The translations under genes were made by a program, and so were the position numbers. Positions 1-8,748 of a stretch of 64,000 nucleotides of DNA are shown here, in pieces (positions within the stretch are counted from its first letter, which is position 1; each line of letters begins with the position of its first letter). This DNA comes from JAWKTT01 sp041398965. GTDB lineage: Bacteria > Planctomycetota > Planctomycetia > Planctomycetales > Planctomycetaceae. The notes below the pieces were generated by a model. It saw only the letters and a program-made list of their open reading frames with translations. It made no database searches and was not told the origin of the DNA. The stretch covers positions 248,001 to 312,000 of the forward strand of contig JAWKTT010000003.1 in the NCBI GenBank assembly GCA_041398965.1. The letters run 5' to 3'.

Positions 1-180
1 CGGGAATGGACCATCGATGTCCGGCCCGCGTTACAACAACCTCCGGTCAAGGTCGACATCCTCACACTCGACCTCCATCCCGATCGCCTCACCCCAGTTG
101 AGACGACCGCGGACAACTCCGCATTAACTAACACACCCAGAACCGCCACCACGGCAGACCAGTTCAATACATCGAGATAA
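1..180 (+). CDS. mreC: MreC, C-terminal end (partial, cut by window edge)
   Basis: An open frame enters at base 1 and stops at the TAA at 178-180, giving 59 residues. The first part (REWTIDVRPALQQPPVKVDI) looks like the last beta-strand of the MreC periplasmic domain, and the remaining 30 or so residues are a Thr/Asn-rich tail. MreC is an inner-membrane-anchored periplasmic scaffold of the elongasome that binds PBP2. The identification rests mainly on position: mreD and a PBP2 gene follow on the same strand in the classical mreCD-mrdA order. Only the tail is visible, so the family call is an inference. Confidence 0.6.
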   Translation, partial: REWTIDVRPALQQPPVKVDILTLDLHPDRLTPVETTADNSALTNTPRTATTADQFNTSR

Positions 181-352
181 GGGCATCAAGACATTACTAT
201 TTCCACGTAACCGAGGCAATGGTTGTGAACATATTTACCAACCGTCCAATCGAGACATCCTTTCCATACTGATCACTAGTCCTTGAAATCCGCCGGCGGG
301 TGAACTCTTTGTCCAGACATTCCTCAATGCACTTTGCTTCGTGAGAGACGGT

Positions 353-886
353 ATGAAAGCCTTTCCCTATTTAATAGCAGTCTATGCCGCTCTCGTCTTA
401 GAGACGATGGGGGTCGGGGCGACCTCGGCGGGAATTGAGCCCGGTTGGCTCTTCCTGACTGCGGCTCTCGGCGCCTGGGTTTTCCCTCCAGCAGTTTCCG
501 TCCTCTTTGCCGGAGGAATTGGATTGCTACTGGACAGTTTGACCGCTTCCCCAATGGGACTCTACGTGACGACGTTGGGAACGCTGGTCTGGATGGCAGG
601 GATGTTGAAACAGCGGTTTCGAGTCACTTCGCTGACGGGCTTCTTCCTGTTGACGTTCCTCGTTTCCGGAGGTGCCTACGGTGTCGTCACCCTACTGCGT
701 AGCCTGCCGATTGTTCCGCAATCCTTCGACTGGAAAGCATGGAGCTTGGCGACAACGGCACAGGGGGCGGCGACGGCTCTTACAGGGCTAATACTATTTA
801 GTATTTTCTACTCATTGTTCTGGTTCATCAAGAATGTCCTGCTTGCTCCGCTGCGTCTTCGTCCGGGGGTGTCGTCCCATTCTTAA
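353..886 (+). CDS. mreD: Rod shape-determining protein MreD
   Basis: A 177-residue, very hydrophobic protein with about five predicted membrane spans and almost no soluble domain, the usual size and shape of MreD. MreD is the integral membrane partner of MreC and PBP2 in the wall-elongation complex. I place the start at ATG 353, where GAGA lies a few bases upstream; an in-frame GTG at 341 would add four residues. It sits between the mreC tail (173 bases upstream) and the PBP2 gene (263 bases downstream). MreD is poorly conserved, so the call depends on topology plus gene order. Confidence 0.75.
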   Translation: MKAFPYLIAVYAALVLETMGVGATSAGIEPGWLFLTAALGAWVFPPAVSVLFAGGIGLLLDSLTASPMGLYVTTLGTLVWMAGMLKQRFRVTSLTGFFLLTFLVSGGAYGVVTLLRSLPIVPQSFDWKAWSLATTAQGAATALTGLILFSIFYSLFWFIKNVLLAPLRLRPGVSSHS

Positions 887-890
887 CATC

Positions 891-1095
891 CTATTGAAAA
901 ACGTAAGTTAGACTTTCCCGCCTGACCTTGTGTGGTTTGATGTCTCGGAAAGACAGCGTGCGATGTGCTGTTGTTAGATTGGAAAAACAAGACCCACGTT
1001 CGCTTTCCAGCAGGCTGCTCGACAAGACAGCGTGCGTGTGACTCGTGTCAGATTGAAAATCTGACCTACGGTGGTTGTTCCGCAGGCCGCTGAAG
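891..1095. repeat. Palindromic repeat family R1, copy a (one and a half copies)
   Basis: The mreD-PBP2 gap holds a compound copy of an imperfect palindrome found at four other places in the window. The arms resemble CAGCCYGTTGAAAAC followed by GTGGGTCAG and its complement. The inner core GGTTTGATGTCTCG at about 935-948 sets the orientation, which here is the same as copy e near 60.2 kb. A second half-copy follows directly (about 1020-1095). No ORF is present. Confidence 0.6.
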
Positions 1096-1149
1096 TGTAA
1101 GGCAGAACAGGAGGGGACTATTGAGATGATTAAAGGACCGTAACTTCTG

Positions 1150-3462
1150 ATGCGTAATGCTCCTCTTAGCTCGGTCTATGCGGGGCCGCTGCGGGCGAGT
1201 GCTGCGGTGGCACCGGTGGGACGGATCGCGTTATTGTTTGGCTTAGTCGCCGTGCTGACGCTGACGGTTGTCGGGCGTGTCGCCTGGGTGCAGATGGCGT
1301 GCCGCGACGATCTCCTTGTGGTGTGGGATCAACCTGCGGTCTCTTTCGAGCCCATTCCGTCGCATGACGGACGGATCATGACCTCTGATGGGCAGGTGCT
1401 GGCGTATGACGATCTGAGTTTTCGACTCGACGTGCATTATCGATGGCTGGAAGAGCCGCCCGATCCGAGTTGGTTGTCGAGCCAGGTTCGAGGACGTCTC
1501 ACCCCAGTTGAGCGAAGAGATGCAGCCCGACGAGAGCGGGAAAGAGAGCAGGTACTCCAGGAGCGACGGCAGATGCACCGCGAACTGGCAGCACTTTTGG
1601 GCGTGAATGAGACGGAGTTGCGAAGTCGATTCCGAGCGATTCAGGAGCGAGTCGAACGAATTGTGGCGTCGGTCGAGTCCCGTCGAGTCGGTCGTTCTGA
1701 TCTAACAACTCAACAGGTTACGACGACTCCGCCGAGTGATCCAGAGGACTCACTTTGGGACCGTGTCGTCCGTGAGCTGACGACACCCCCCCAACGCGAG
1801 TCGCGCGATCCGGTGATCGTTGCTGAGGAGTTGGCGTATCACCCGATCGCGACCCGGCTCCCCATACGTAGCGTCGGGCTGATCGAGTCGTACCCCTCAC
1901 GATTCCCCGGCATCTCCATCGAAGTTGATACGACACGGGTCTATCCGGAGCACGACTTGGCCCCCCATCTCGTCGGCGTCCGCACTCCCGTCACTGATGA
2001 AGAACTGGCCAAAGCTCGTTCGACTTCCAACGCTTCTTCCTCGCCAGATGAAACAGAGTCCGCGTTGTTCGCGGGGGAGCGGATTGGACGGGGGGGAGTC
2101 GAGCAGGCAGGGGATCGGGAACTGCGCGGACGCTCGGGACTCAAACGAATCGTGCGGAATCGGCAAGGTGAAGTCCTCGAAACGTCGATCGTCCGCGCAC
2201 CGGTCGATGGTCGGGATATCGTCCTGACGCTGGACTCCCGACTGCAACGAGAGGCAGAACGTTTGCTCGACATCGCCTTAAAAGAGGTCCCGCCACCGGC
2301 AACGACAACCGGAAGCAAATTCGATGACCGCGTCACGCCGACACCGGGTGACGATTCTGTTAGCGGAGCGGTCCGGCCTGTCGGGGGGTGTCTGGTGGCG
2401 ATTGATGTCCGAACCGGCGAGATTCTCGCGGCAGCCTCGGCTCCCCGTTACGACGTCAACCTCCTGGTGCAGGCGACCGAGTCGGAATGGAACGCAGTGG
2501 CTCGACATCCGGGGCGTCCTTTCTTTCCGCGTGCCACACAGGCAACGGTCCCCCCCGGTTCGATCTTCAAAATCCTTTCCTCTGTGGCAATGCTGGAATC
2601 TGGGGCGATCGACCCGCAACAGCAAGTGAACTGCCGGGGGTATCTCGATCAACCGGAATCGCATCGGTGTGCCATCTTTCGTCGTCATGGCGTCGGTCAC
2701 GGGAACGTCGACTTGCAAGATGCCTTGTGTGAGTCGTGCAATGTGTACTTCTTCGACGCGGCGAGAAAAGTGGGCGCACAACCGATGGAAACGTGGGCGA
2801 GACGCTTCGGGCTGGGTGAGACAACCGGCCTCGACATCGGGGGCGAACGAGCCGGCTTGGTCCCGAGTTCGCGTGAAGCGACCCGAGAACGTCCGTGGTA
2901 TCCCGGCCACACACTACAACTGGCGATCGGTCAGGGAGACTTGCTGGTGACGCCGTTGCAGGTCGCCCGGATGATGGCAGCCGTCGCCAACGATGGCTGG
3001 CTCGTGACGCCGCAACTGCTTCGAAATCGGAACTCTCCAGACGACAATTCACCGAGTTCGATCGAGGCATCGGATGGCATTCAATTGGCAGGACACACAA
3101 CGATCCGTCGGGAGACGACCCCTCCACATCGGATTGACGAGTTGTCGCCAACAACCTTGGCAGAGATTCGAGACGGATTGCAGCGAGTCGTCACCGACCC
3201 GCGCGGAACGGGCCGTTTGGCGGCAGTTGAGTCGTTGACGGTGGCGGGAAAGACCGGAACAGCCGAGGTCGGACGGGGGCTGCCCGATCATGCGTGGTTC
3301 GTCGGCTACGCCCCCGCAGAGTCCCCCCGGGTCGCCTTTGTGGTCTTCCTGGAGCACGGGGGCTCTGGGGGCAAAGCGGCTGCTCCGTTGGCGAAGCAAT
3401 TCGTCGAGTCACTCATCGAGTACCGTGTCCTTAGCCCCCGCCGCCCACCGCTTCGCCCTTAA
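1150..3462 (+). CDS. mrdA: Penicillin-binding protein 2 (peptidoglycan D,D-transpeptidase)
   Basis: A 770-residue class B PBP that cross-links peptidoglycan in the periplasm during elongation. One N-terminal membrane span lies at about residues 24-46. The transpeptidase domain has all three signatures: SIFK with the catalytic Ser471 and Lys474, SCN at 529-531, and KTGT at 701-704. It is longer than the usual ~600-650 residues because of charged, low-complexity stretches at about 110-235 and 290-320 in the dimerisation/pedestal region. Start is ATG 1150; no clear ribosome-binding site is visible. Position after mreC and mreD favours PBP2 over FtsI. The intact active site implies a real peptidoglycan wall. 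Confidence 0.92.
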   Translation: MRNAPLSSVYAGPLRASAAVAPVGRIALLFGLVAVLTLTVVGRVAWVQMACRDDLLVVWDQPAVSFEPIPSHDGRIMTSDGQVLAYDDLSFRLDVHYRWLEEPPDPSWLSSQVRGRLTPVERRDAARREREREQVLQERRQMHRELAALLGVNETELRSRFRAIQERVERIVASVESRRVGRSDLTTQQVTTTPPSDPEDSLWDRVVRELTTPPQRESRDPVIVAEELAYHPIATRLPIRSVGLIESYPSRFPGISIEVDTTRVYPEHDLAPHLVGVRTPVTDEELAKARSTSNASSSPDETESALFAGERIGRGGVEQAGDRELRGRSGLKRIVRNRQGEVLETSIVRAPVDGRDIVLTLDSRLQREAERLLDIALKEVPPPATTTGSKFDDRVTPTPGDDSVSGAVRPVGGCLVAIDVRTGEILAAASAPRYDVNLLVQATESEWNAVARHPGRPFFPRATQATVPPGSIFKILSSVAMLESGAIDPQQQVNCRGYLDQPESHRCAIFRRHGVGHGNVDLQDALCESCNVYFFDAARKVGAQPMETWARRFGLGETTGLDIGGERAGLVPSSREATRERPWYPGHTLQLAIGQGDLLVTPLQVARMMAAVANDGWLVTPQLLRNRNSPDDNSPSSIEASDGIQLAGHTTIRRETTPPHRIDELSPTTLAEIRDGLQRVVTDPRGTGRLAAVESLTVAGKTGTAEVGRGLPDHAWFVGYAPAESPRVAFVVFLEHGGSGGKAAAPLAKQFVESLIEYRVLSPRRPPLRP

Positions 3463-3580
3463 TAACCCGTCGTAAAACGACCGTGGATCAGCTTTTCAAG
3501 CTGACACGAGTCATTCGTACACTTTTTGCCCGGACATCAAGCGGCACCCGATCCGTCAGGAAAGCCAGGCCTTCGGTTTT
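3463..3580. repeat. Palindromic repeat family R1, copy b
   Basis: Between the PBP2 gene and mlaE. It shares CGACCGTGG, TCAGCTTTT and AAGCTGACACGA with copy c at 6.86 kb, and contains GACATCAAGCGGCACC, the core in the opposite orientation to copies a and e. The right arm is degenerate. The rest of the gap up to 3729 shows no gene; GGATAGG at 3714-3720 is the likely ribosome-binding site of mlaE. Confidence 0.55.
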
Positions 3581-3729
3581 CCACAGACAGTTGAGTCATC
3601 ATCACCCCGCGAACGACGATACTGGCACGGGAGATTCGTATCGACCTGTGAATTGGTTTTCCGTTAGATTCCCCGGTCATCATGAGGGCTTCGCGGATAG
3701 TTGTCTGGAATTCTGGATAGGTGTTACTG

Positions 3730-4569
3730 ATGTCGACCGCTGCTTGTTCACGTTCGCGAGAGACGTTCGTTCATTGTCTCGGACGGATGGTGCTTGAGAA
3801 CGTGCAGTTAGTCGGGGCGTTGACACTGTTCGGCTTGACCATGCTCCGCTGGCTGCTCATTGAACGACCCCGCGGGCGTGTGTTGTGGCCGGTGATGTAT
3901 CAAATCGGGGTCGCCAGTATTCCAGTCATTTCGGTAACCGGAGGGTTCATCGGAATGGTGCTCGCGGTGCAGGCGTTCAGCCAGTTCTCGCAGCTCAATC
4001 TGGAAAATCAACTTGGGTCGGTCATCAACGTAACTCTGGTCAAGGAACTCGGGCCGGTGCTGGCGGCTGTGATGTTGGCCGGTCGGGTCGGGAGTTCGAT
4101 GGCGGCGGAACTGGGGACAATGCGGGTCACGGAACAGGTCGATGCCATCAGTGCTCTCGGGGCGAATCCGATCTCCTATCTCGTAGTCCCCCGGTTCCTC
4201 TCGTGTGTCTTGCTCATCCCCCTGTTGACCTTGTTGGCCGATGCCGTCGGGGTTTTCTCCGGCTGGCTCTTCAGCACGCAGGTGTTAGGAATTAACAGTC
4301 ACTTTTATTGGTATCACTCCGACCGTTTCGTGGCGACATGGGACATCGCGACAGGAGTCGTGAAGAGTTTGTTCTTCGGGATGGCCATTGCGTTGATTGC
4401 GTGTCACCGGGGATTCCACTGTCGAGCCGGAGCGGAGGGAGTGGGCCGTGCTGCGACCGAATCCTTTGTGATTTCGTTCATCGCGATCCTCGCGATCGAC
4501 TTCCTGCTCGGCACCCTCTTCATGGAGCTCTACTACGTCATCTGGCCGGGTGACGTTTCGATGGTGTAA
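3730..4569 (+). CDS. mlaE: MlaE-family ABC transporter permease
   Basis: A 279-residue integral membrane protein of the MlaE/Ttg2B/YrbE family. Typical family stretches are present (VTGGFIGMVLAVQAF, ELGPVLAAVMLAGRVGSS, ELGTMRVTEQVDAISALG), with about five or six membrane spans. With MlaF and MlaD it forms the inner-membrane complex that moves phospholipids between inner and outer membrane. ATG 3730 is chosen because GGATAGG lies nine bases upstream; GTG 3721 (too close to that site) and ATG 3787 are alternatives. It heads the cluster mlaE-mlaF-mlaD, all + strand, and implies a two-membrane envelope. Confidence 0.9.
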   Translation: MSTAACSRSRETFVHCLGRMVLENVQLVGALTLFGLTMLRWLLIERPRGRVLWPVMYQIGVASIPVISVTGGFIGMVLAVQAFSQFSQLNLENQLGSVINVTLVKELGPVLAAVMLAGRVGSSMAAELGTMRVTEQVDAISALGANPISYLVVPRFLSCVLLIPLLTLLADAVGVFSGWLFSTQVLGINSHFYWYHSDRFVATWDIATGVVKSLFFGMAIALIACHRGFHCRAGAEGVGRAATESFVISFIAILAIDFLLGTLFMELYYVIWPGDVSMV

Positions 4570-4693
4570 TGTCACGACTTCCCTTACGAACCACGGTGTC
4601 CATCAAGAGCATCGCCGTTGATCTCATCACCACGCGACTCAGGTGCAAGTCCGTCTTACAAAACACTTAGCCAAAATCCTAACCCCTCACTCA

Positions 4694-5497
4694 ATGACCT
4701 CACCTCCACCGATCGTGCAGTTCAACGCCGTCTCGCGACAATTTGGGACGCAAGAGGTGCTGCGCGATATCTCGCTGGAGCTAAGGCTCGGGGAGACGCT
4801 CGTCGTCATTGGCGAAAGTGGTTGCGGGAAAAGCGTCACACTCAAACTCATCATGGGACTGATCGCCCCGACATCGGGGCAAGTCCTATGGAGCGGTCGT
4901 CCTGTCACCCACATGAAGGAGCGCGAACGGACGCAAGAACGTCTCAAATTTGGCTTTCTCTTTCAAATGGCTGCATTGTTCGACAGTCTGAGTGTGTTTG
5001 AAAACGTCGCCTTCGGGCTGAGACAAAACCTCCGGATCAGCGAGCAACGGATCACCGAGATCGTCGAAGAAAGGCTCCGAAACGTCGGCCTCAAACCTGA
5101 TGCCGTGCGAAACAAAAAGCCTGCAGAAATTTCCGGCGGAATGCGGAAGCGTGTCGGCCTCGCCCGGGCACTGGCACTCGATCCGCAGGTCATTCTGTAC
5201 GACGAACCGACCACCGGACTCGACCCGATCATGAGCGATGTCATCAACGAACTGATCCTCCAGACTAGCCAGCGAAGAGACGTCGCAAGTCTTGTCGTCA
5301 CACATGACATGACCACCGTTCGCAAAGTCGCTGACAGAATCGTGATGTTCTATCCCCTCAGTCGCCTCCCGCAGGGGGAGTCACAAATCGTCTTCGAAGG
5401 AACAGCGGAGGAAGCGTTCGCTTCGGTCGACCCCCGCGTCTGGCAGTTTGTCCGGGGCGATGCCGGGGAACGACTCAACGAACTCGCAGCAGCCTGA
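4694..5497 (+). CDS. mlaF: MlaF-family ABC transporter ATP-binding protein
   Basis: A 267-residue ATPase. Walker A is GESGCGKS at 40-47, the signature is SGGMRKR at 147-153, and Walker B with the D-loop is VILYDEPTTGLDP at 166-178. The SGGMRKR signature and the DEPTTGLDPI run are typical of the MlaF/Ttg2A subfamily. It powers lipid transport through MlaE. ATG 4694 is preferred because family homology begins right after it; GTG 4643 would add 17 residues without family character. It lies between mlaE and the MCE-domain gene. Confidence 0.9.
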   Translation: MTSPPPIVQFNAVSRQFGTQEVLRDISLELRLGETLVVIGESGCGKSVTLKLIMGLIAPTSGQVLWSGRPVTHMKERERTQERLKFGFLFQMAALFDSLSVFENVAFGLRQNLRISEQRITEIVEERLRNVGLKPDAVRNKKPAEISGGMRKRVGLARALALDPQVILYDEPTTGLDPIMSDVINELILQTSQRRDVASLVVTHDMTTVRKVADRIVMFYPLSRLPQGESQIVFEGTAEEAFASVDPRVWQFVRGDAGERLNELAAA

Positions 5498-5587
5498 GAG
5501 GACACACTAAGTATTTCGGATAGGAAGCGATGCGACGCAGAAGCGACGGAGTCGAATAGAAATCGTATTCAGTAAGAAGAGACTGAC

Positions 5588-5616
5588 CTAGCGGCATGGC
5601 GCATGCCCTCCGGTGA
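5588..5616. repeat. Solitary half-copy of palindromic repeat R4
   Basis: CTAGCGGCATGGCGCATGCC followed by CTCCGGTG matches one arm of the full R4 hairpin at 30,765-30,846. The complementary arm is missing here. It lies in the mlaF-mlaD gap, upstream of the mlaD start. Confidence 0.5.
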
Positions 5617-5649
5617 GTGCCGTGAGTATCACACTGCGAGAAGAGAGTC

Positions 5650-6855
5650 ATGGACGAACGACAGATGCAGTTTCGAGTGGGCCTGTTTGTGCTGATCGCG
5701 TTTGCGTGCGGCATCGGGCTCGTGGTCCGTTTTGGTGACGTCCGGAAATACTGGGAAGAATCCTATCCTCTCGCCCTCCAGTTCGAGACCGCCCCCGGCG
5801 TGACGGTCGGAACGCCAGTTCAACTCAATGGGATCCCCATTGGCGAAGTCCGCGAAGTGCTGCTCGATGACCTGCAGCCCGGGGTTCTCGTCGTGGTCGA
5901 CATTCAAGAACAATACACCCTGCGAAAAGACTCACGACCTTCCATTGTCCGCTCGCTGCTGGGAGATTCAACCATCGAATTCAGCCCCGGTGTCAGTCAG
6001 GAGGCACTCCCGCCAAACAAACGTATCCCCGGCTACGCTCCGCAAGACCCGATGGAAATCGTTAAACGTCTCGAAGAAAATGTCTCCAAGACGCTCGCCA
6101 CCTTCGAGGAAACGAGTCAGGAATGGCGGGAAGTTGGTCGGTCGCTCAACTCGTTGATGGCCACCCGGGAAGGGCAGCTGGACGACGTCATCGAGCAGAC
6201 CGCGACCGCACTCGCCGAGTTCACCGCCGCGATGAAGAACGCCAACGAAACCATCGTGGCGACCAACCAATTCGTCAACGATCCCGAGTTGCAAAAACAT
6301 CTCCGGGAGACGATGCGAACCCTGCCGCTGATCGCCGACGAAACCCGCCAAACCTTGCTAACCGCTCGCGAAACGATCGCCGCCACGCAGGATGTCGTTG
6401 CGTCGACCCGGGTATCGATCGACAAGGTGAACCAGAACCTCGACAAAGTGAACGCCAACCTCGATCAGGTCCAGGCAGCGACCGCTCCACTGGCGGCTCA
6501 TAGCAAGACGATGGTCGCCCGACTCGATGGCAGCCTATTGCAAATGGAGTCGTTACTGACAGAACTCAACACCTTCGCGACACTCGTCAATAAGGAAGAT
6601 GGCACTCTACAGAAATTCGTCAGCGACCCCTCGCTATACAAGAACCTCAACCAGTCGGTCGTCACGCTGACGGTGATGCTCGATAACCTGCAACCGACGT
6701 TGCGAGATGCCCGGGTTTTTGCCGACAAGATCGCCCGACATCCCGAGTTGCTCGGGGTGAGCGGCGCCCTCTCGGGAAGTGCCGGGGTCAAAGAAGTGAG
6801 CGAAGCCAACGGAGTCGGCCGCTCCTCCCTCTCCCCCGATCCGATCCGCCGGTAA
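5650..6855 (+). CDS. mlaD: MlaD-type MCE-domain protein
   Basis: 401 residues. An N-terminal membrane anchor (about 9-27, LFVLIAFACGIGLVVRFG) precedes one MCE domain (about 38-115) containing the family-typical PGVTVGTPVQLNGIPIGEV. From about 130 to 300 the protein is helical with coiled-coil character and heptads rich in T, N and A. MCE proteins form hexameric rings or tubes that bind lipid next to MlaEF. The long helical tail resembles needle-forming MCE proteins more than the short E. coli MlaD (183 residues) and may let it span more of the periplasm, which is an inference. An AAGAGAG ribosome-binding site precedes the ATG. Confidence 0.88.
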   Translation: MDERQMQFRVGLFVLIAFACGIGLVVRFGDVRKYWEESYPLALQFETAPGVTVGTPVQLNGIPIGEVREVLLDDLQPGVLVVVDIQEQYTLRKDSRPSIVRSLLGDSTIEFSPGVSQEALPPNKRIPGYAPQDPMEIVKRLEENVSKTLATFEETSQEWREVGRSLNSLMATREGQLDDVIEQTATALAEFTAAMKNANETIVATNQFVNDPELQKHLRETMRTLPLIADETRQTLLTARETIAATQDVVASTRVSIDKVNQNLDKVNANLDQVQAATAPLAAHSKTMVARLDGSLLQMESLLTELNTFATLVNKEDGTLQKFVSDPSLYKNLNQSVVTLTVMLDNLQPTLRDARVFADKIARHPELLGVSGALSGSAGVKEVSEANGVGRSSLSPDPIRR

Positions 6856-6982
6856 CAGCCCGCGGAAAAACGACCGTGGGTCAGCTTTTCCAAGCTGACA
6901 CGACTCACTCGTAAGCGTTCTTTCCCAAACATCTAACAACAACAGGTCAGGCTCGAAAGCCTGACCTGCGCTGTTCATCAGG
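6856..6982. repeat. Palindromic repeat family R1, copy c
   Basis: Starts at the mlaD stop. It reads CAGCCCGCGGAAAAACGACC, GTGGGTCAGC, then a spacer, then GTCAGGCTCGAAAGCCTGAC, which is itself a small palindrome. Left-half identity with copy b is high. Confidence 0.6.
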
Positions 6983-7007
6983 TTGCGAAATCCCATACCA
7001 GCCCCGC

Positions 7008-7039
7008 CATGCTTGCAGGATGTAATCCAGGCAAGCATG
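7008..7039. terminator. Hairpin between convergent genes (R5-type repeat)
   Basis: CATGCTTGC (7008-7016) pairs with GCAAGCATG (7031-7039) around a 14-base loop. It lies between the convergent mlaD and DUF5684 genes, so it could end transcription from both sides. No clear T-run follows. A close relative is at 30,873-30,907, so this is a dispersed hairpin rather than a unique terminator. Confidence 0.45.
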
Positions 7040-7116
7040 ACGTTTGACCATTTCTTGGGAAAAGTCCCCATCGGCCGAGTGGCACAACTCAGCTAGCCGA
7101 CACGGACAGAATTGAC

Positions 7117-7545
7117 TTACCCTTCTGCACCAGCTGGCCCCACATAGCGGGCCGAACCGAAGCCGAGCATCGGGTAACCGATGAATGGCAGGAAGATCAA
7201 CAGCAGCCCAAACCCAGCCCCTTTGCCAAAGCTCTTTGCCAAGTCAATTGTCACGACAATCGCAATAATCAGACCCACGATTGGTATCAGCAACAGGAGG
7301 AACCACCAAATTGGTCGTCCAACGATCTCCAACAGCACGATGACGTTATAGATTGGAATGATCGACGCCCAGCCTGGCTTACCAGCCTTCGCGAAAGTGG
7401 CCCACATCCCGGCGACCATCAAGATCACCAGCAGCAAGTAAACAATAAGAATGCCCCCAGCAGCAGCAGCAGCCGCGCCCGCAGCGGCGTCATCGGCTAG
7501 CAAAGTGCTAGTGGTACTTCCAAGCAGTGTCATCAGCCCCGTCAT
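7117..7545 (-). CDS. DUF5684 family membrane protein
   Basis: 142 residues, with about four hydrophobic spans and an Ala-rich stretch near residues 17-29. The KAGKPGWASIIPIYN segment at about 52-66 is characteristic of DUF5684 small membrane proteins, which are sometimes annotated as signal-peptidase-like without the catalytic residues. No function is established. GGGAG lies upstream of the ATG at 7545. Monocistronic by position; convergent with mlaD. Confidence 0.7.
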   Translation of the reverse strand: MTGLMTLLGSTTSTLLADDAAAGAAAAAAGGILIVYLLLVILMVAGMWATFAKAGKPGWASIIPIYNVIVLLEIVGRPIWWFLLLLIPIVGLIIAIVVTIDLAKSFGKGAGFGLLLIFLPFIGYPMLGFGSARYVGPAGAEG

Positions 7546-7827
7546 AGTGCTTCTCCCAAGTGAGTGTGGGTTACCTGCTGGACCCTGAGTAGTTCACGGC
7601 CCTGATCGGATCAGACTACCGGCAGAAACTCGGCTCGTCAACGAATGTTCAGCCAGAATCCACCGCTCGTGCGGCGGTCTCGACGATTCGTGGACGCTTC
7701 GGCTCACCCCCCGATGCACGATAGAAGTCGTGAGGGGGCGACACAGCGATGGCCCGAGCGTCACCTCGCCCCAGATTGTGGAGTCGTTCCGGTGTCAGGA
7801 CTTTGCCGAAACGGTTCTAAGAAGGTG

Positions 7828-8553
7828 TCAGTGGAGGGGGACTTGAGCGGGAAGGATGATGGTAAAGCGTGTGCCACGTCCCAGCTCGCTTTCACAGGAG
7901 ATGCTCCCGTCATGCGCTTCGATGATCTTGCGGACGGTCGGTAACCCGAGGCCACTCCCGCCCGGTTTGGTCGAGAAGAAGACCTGAAACATCGACTCCT
8001 GTGCCTGTGGGGTCATGCCGGTCCCGGTGTCGATGATCTCCAGATGCACGGAGTCTCCTTGAGTATAGGCTTGCAGTGAAATTTCCCCGCCGTTCGGCAT
8101 CGCTTGCTGGGCGTTGAGAGCGAGGTTCATCAGGACCTGCTTCATCAATGCTCGATCAACCTGAACCAGCGGCAAATTCGTCGCGAGATGCGGACTGAGT
8201 TCGACACCATGCTCGCTCGCCTGCGGGCGGTAGAAGTCGACAAACTCGTTGACAAGCTCGGCGAGATCGAGCAACTCCAGATCAAGCTGACCGGCTCGGG
8301 CAAAGTCGAGGAATGCACTAAGAATCTCTTCGAGATGCTTACACTCCTGACGGATACGTTCGAGCTTTCGGAGCGACCGTTGCAGCTTCGGATCGCTCGA
8401 CTCTTCCAAGTCCTCCCCCAGCAGTTCGAGATTCATCTGTATCGTCGAAAGCGGGTTCCGAATCTCGTGTGCCAGCCCCCCCGCCAGCGTGGCGATCTCG
8501 GCGTATTGCGTTTGTAGTCGTTCTCGTTCCGAGTCGGGAAATGGAGTGGACAC
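7828..8553 (-). CDS. Soluble sensor histidine kinase (NtrB-like core)
   Basis: 241 residues made almost only of HisKA plus HATPase_c. The H-box is AHEIRNPL with the phosphoacceptor His29. The N-box is NLALNAQQAM, and the G-boxes are DTGTGM and GGSGLGL. There is no membrane span and no PAS, HAMP or other sensor domain, so input must come from a partner or another protein. No response-regulator gene lies next to it, making it an orphan kinase. The gene sits 195 bases downstream of the Ser/Thr kinase gene on the same strand and could be co-transcribed with it. Confidence 0.85.
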   Translation of the reverse strand: MSTPFPDSERERLQTQYAEIATLAGGLAHEIRNPLSTIQMNLELLGEDLEESSDPKLQRSLRKLERIRQECKHLEEILSAFLDFARAGQLDLELLDLAELVNEFVDFYRPQASEHGVELSPHLATNLPLVQVDRALMKQVLMNLALNAQQAMPNGGEISLQAYTQGDSVHLEIIDTGTGMTPQAQESMFQVFFSTKPGGSGLGLPTVRKIIEAHDGSISCESELGRGTRFTIILPAQVPLH

Positions 8554-8748
8554 TTATTTGAGAACCTTCTGTTGAGAGTCAACCACATCCTCGTCCCACC
8601 AGCCGCCACACACCCAGCCGTCTGCCGACTGCGACCGATGGCATCAGAGTATCATGGACCACGTCATGAACCAATCCCACAACAATCGCAATCGACAGTG
8701 GCGGATGCACAACAATGACGACCGCGACACAGCCTTGCCTGCGGAAAC

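Noticed and set aside
3483..3797. 104-codon + strand open frame
   Set aside because: Begins inside R1 repeat DNA and overlaps the start of mlaE in another frame.
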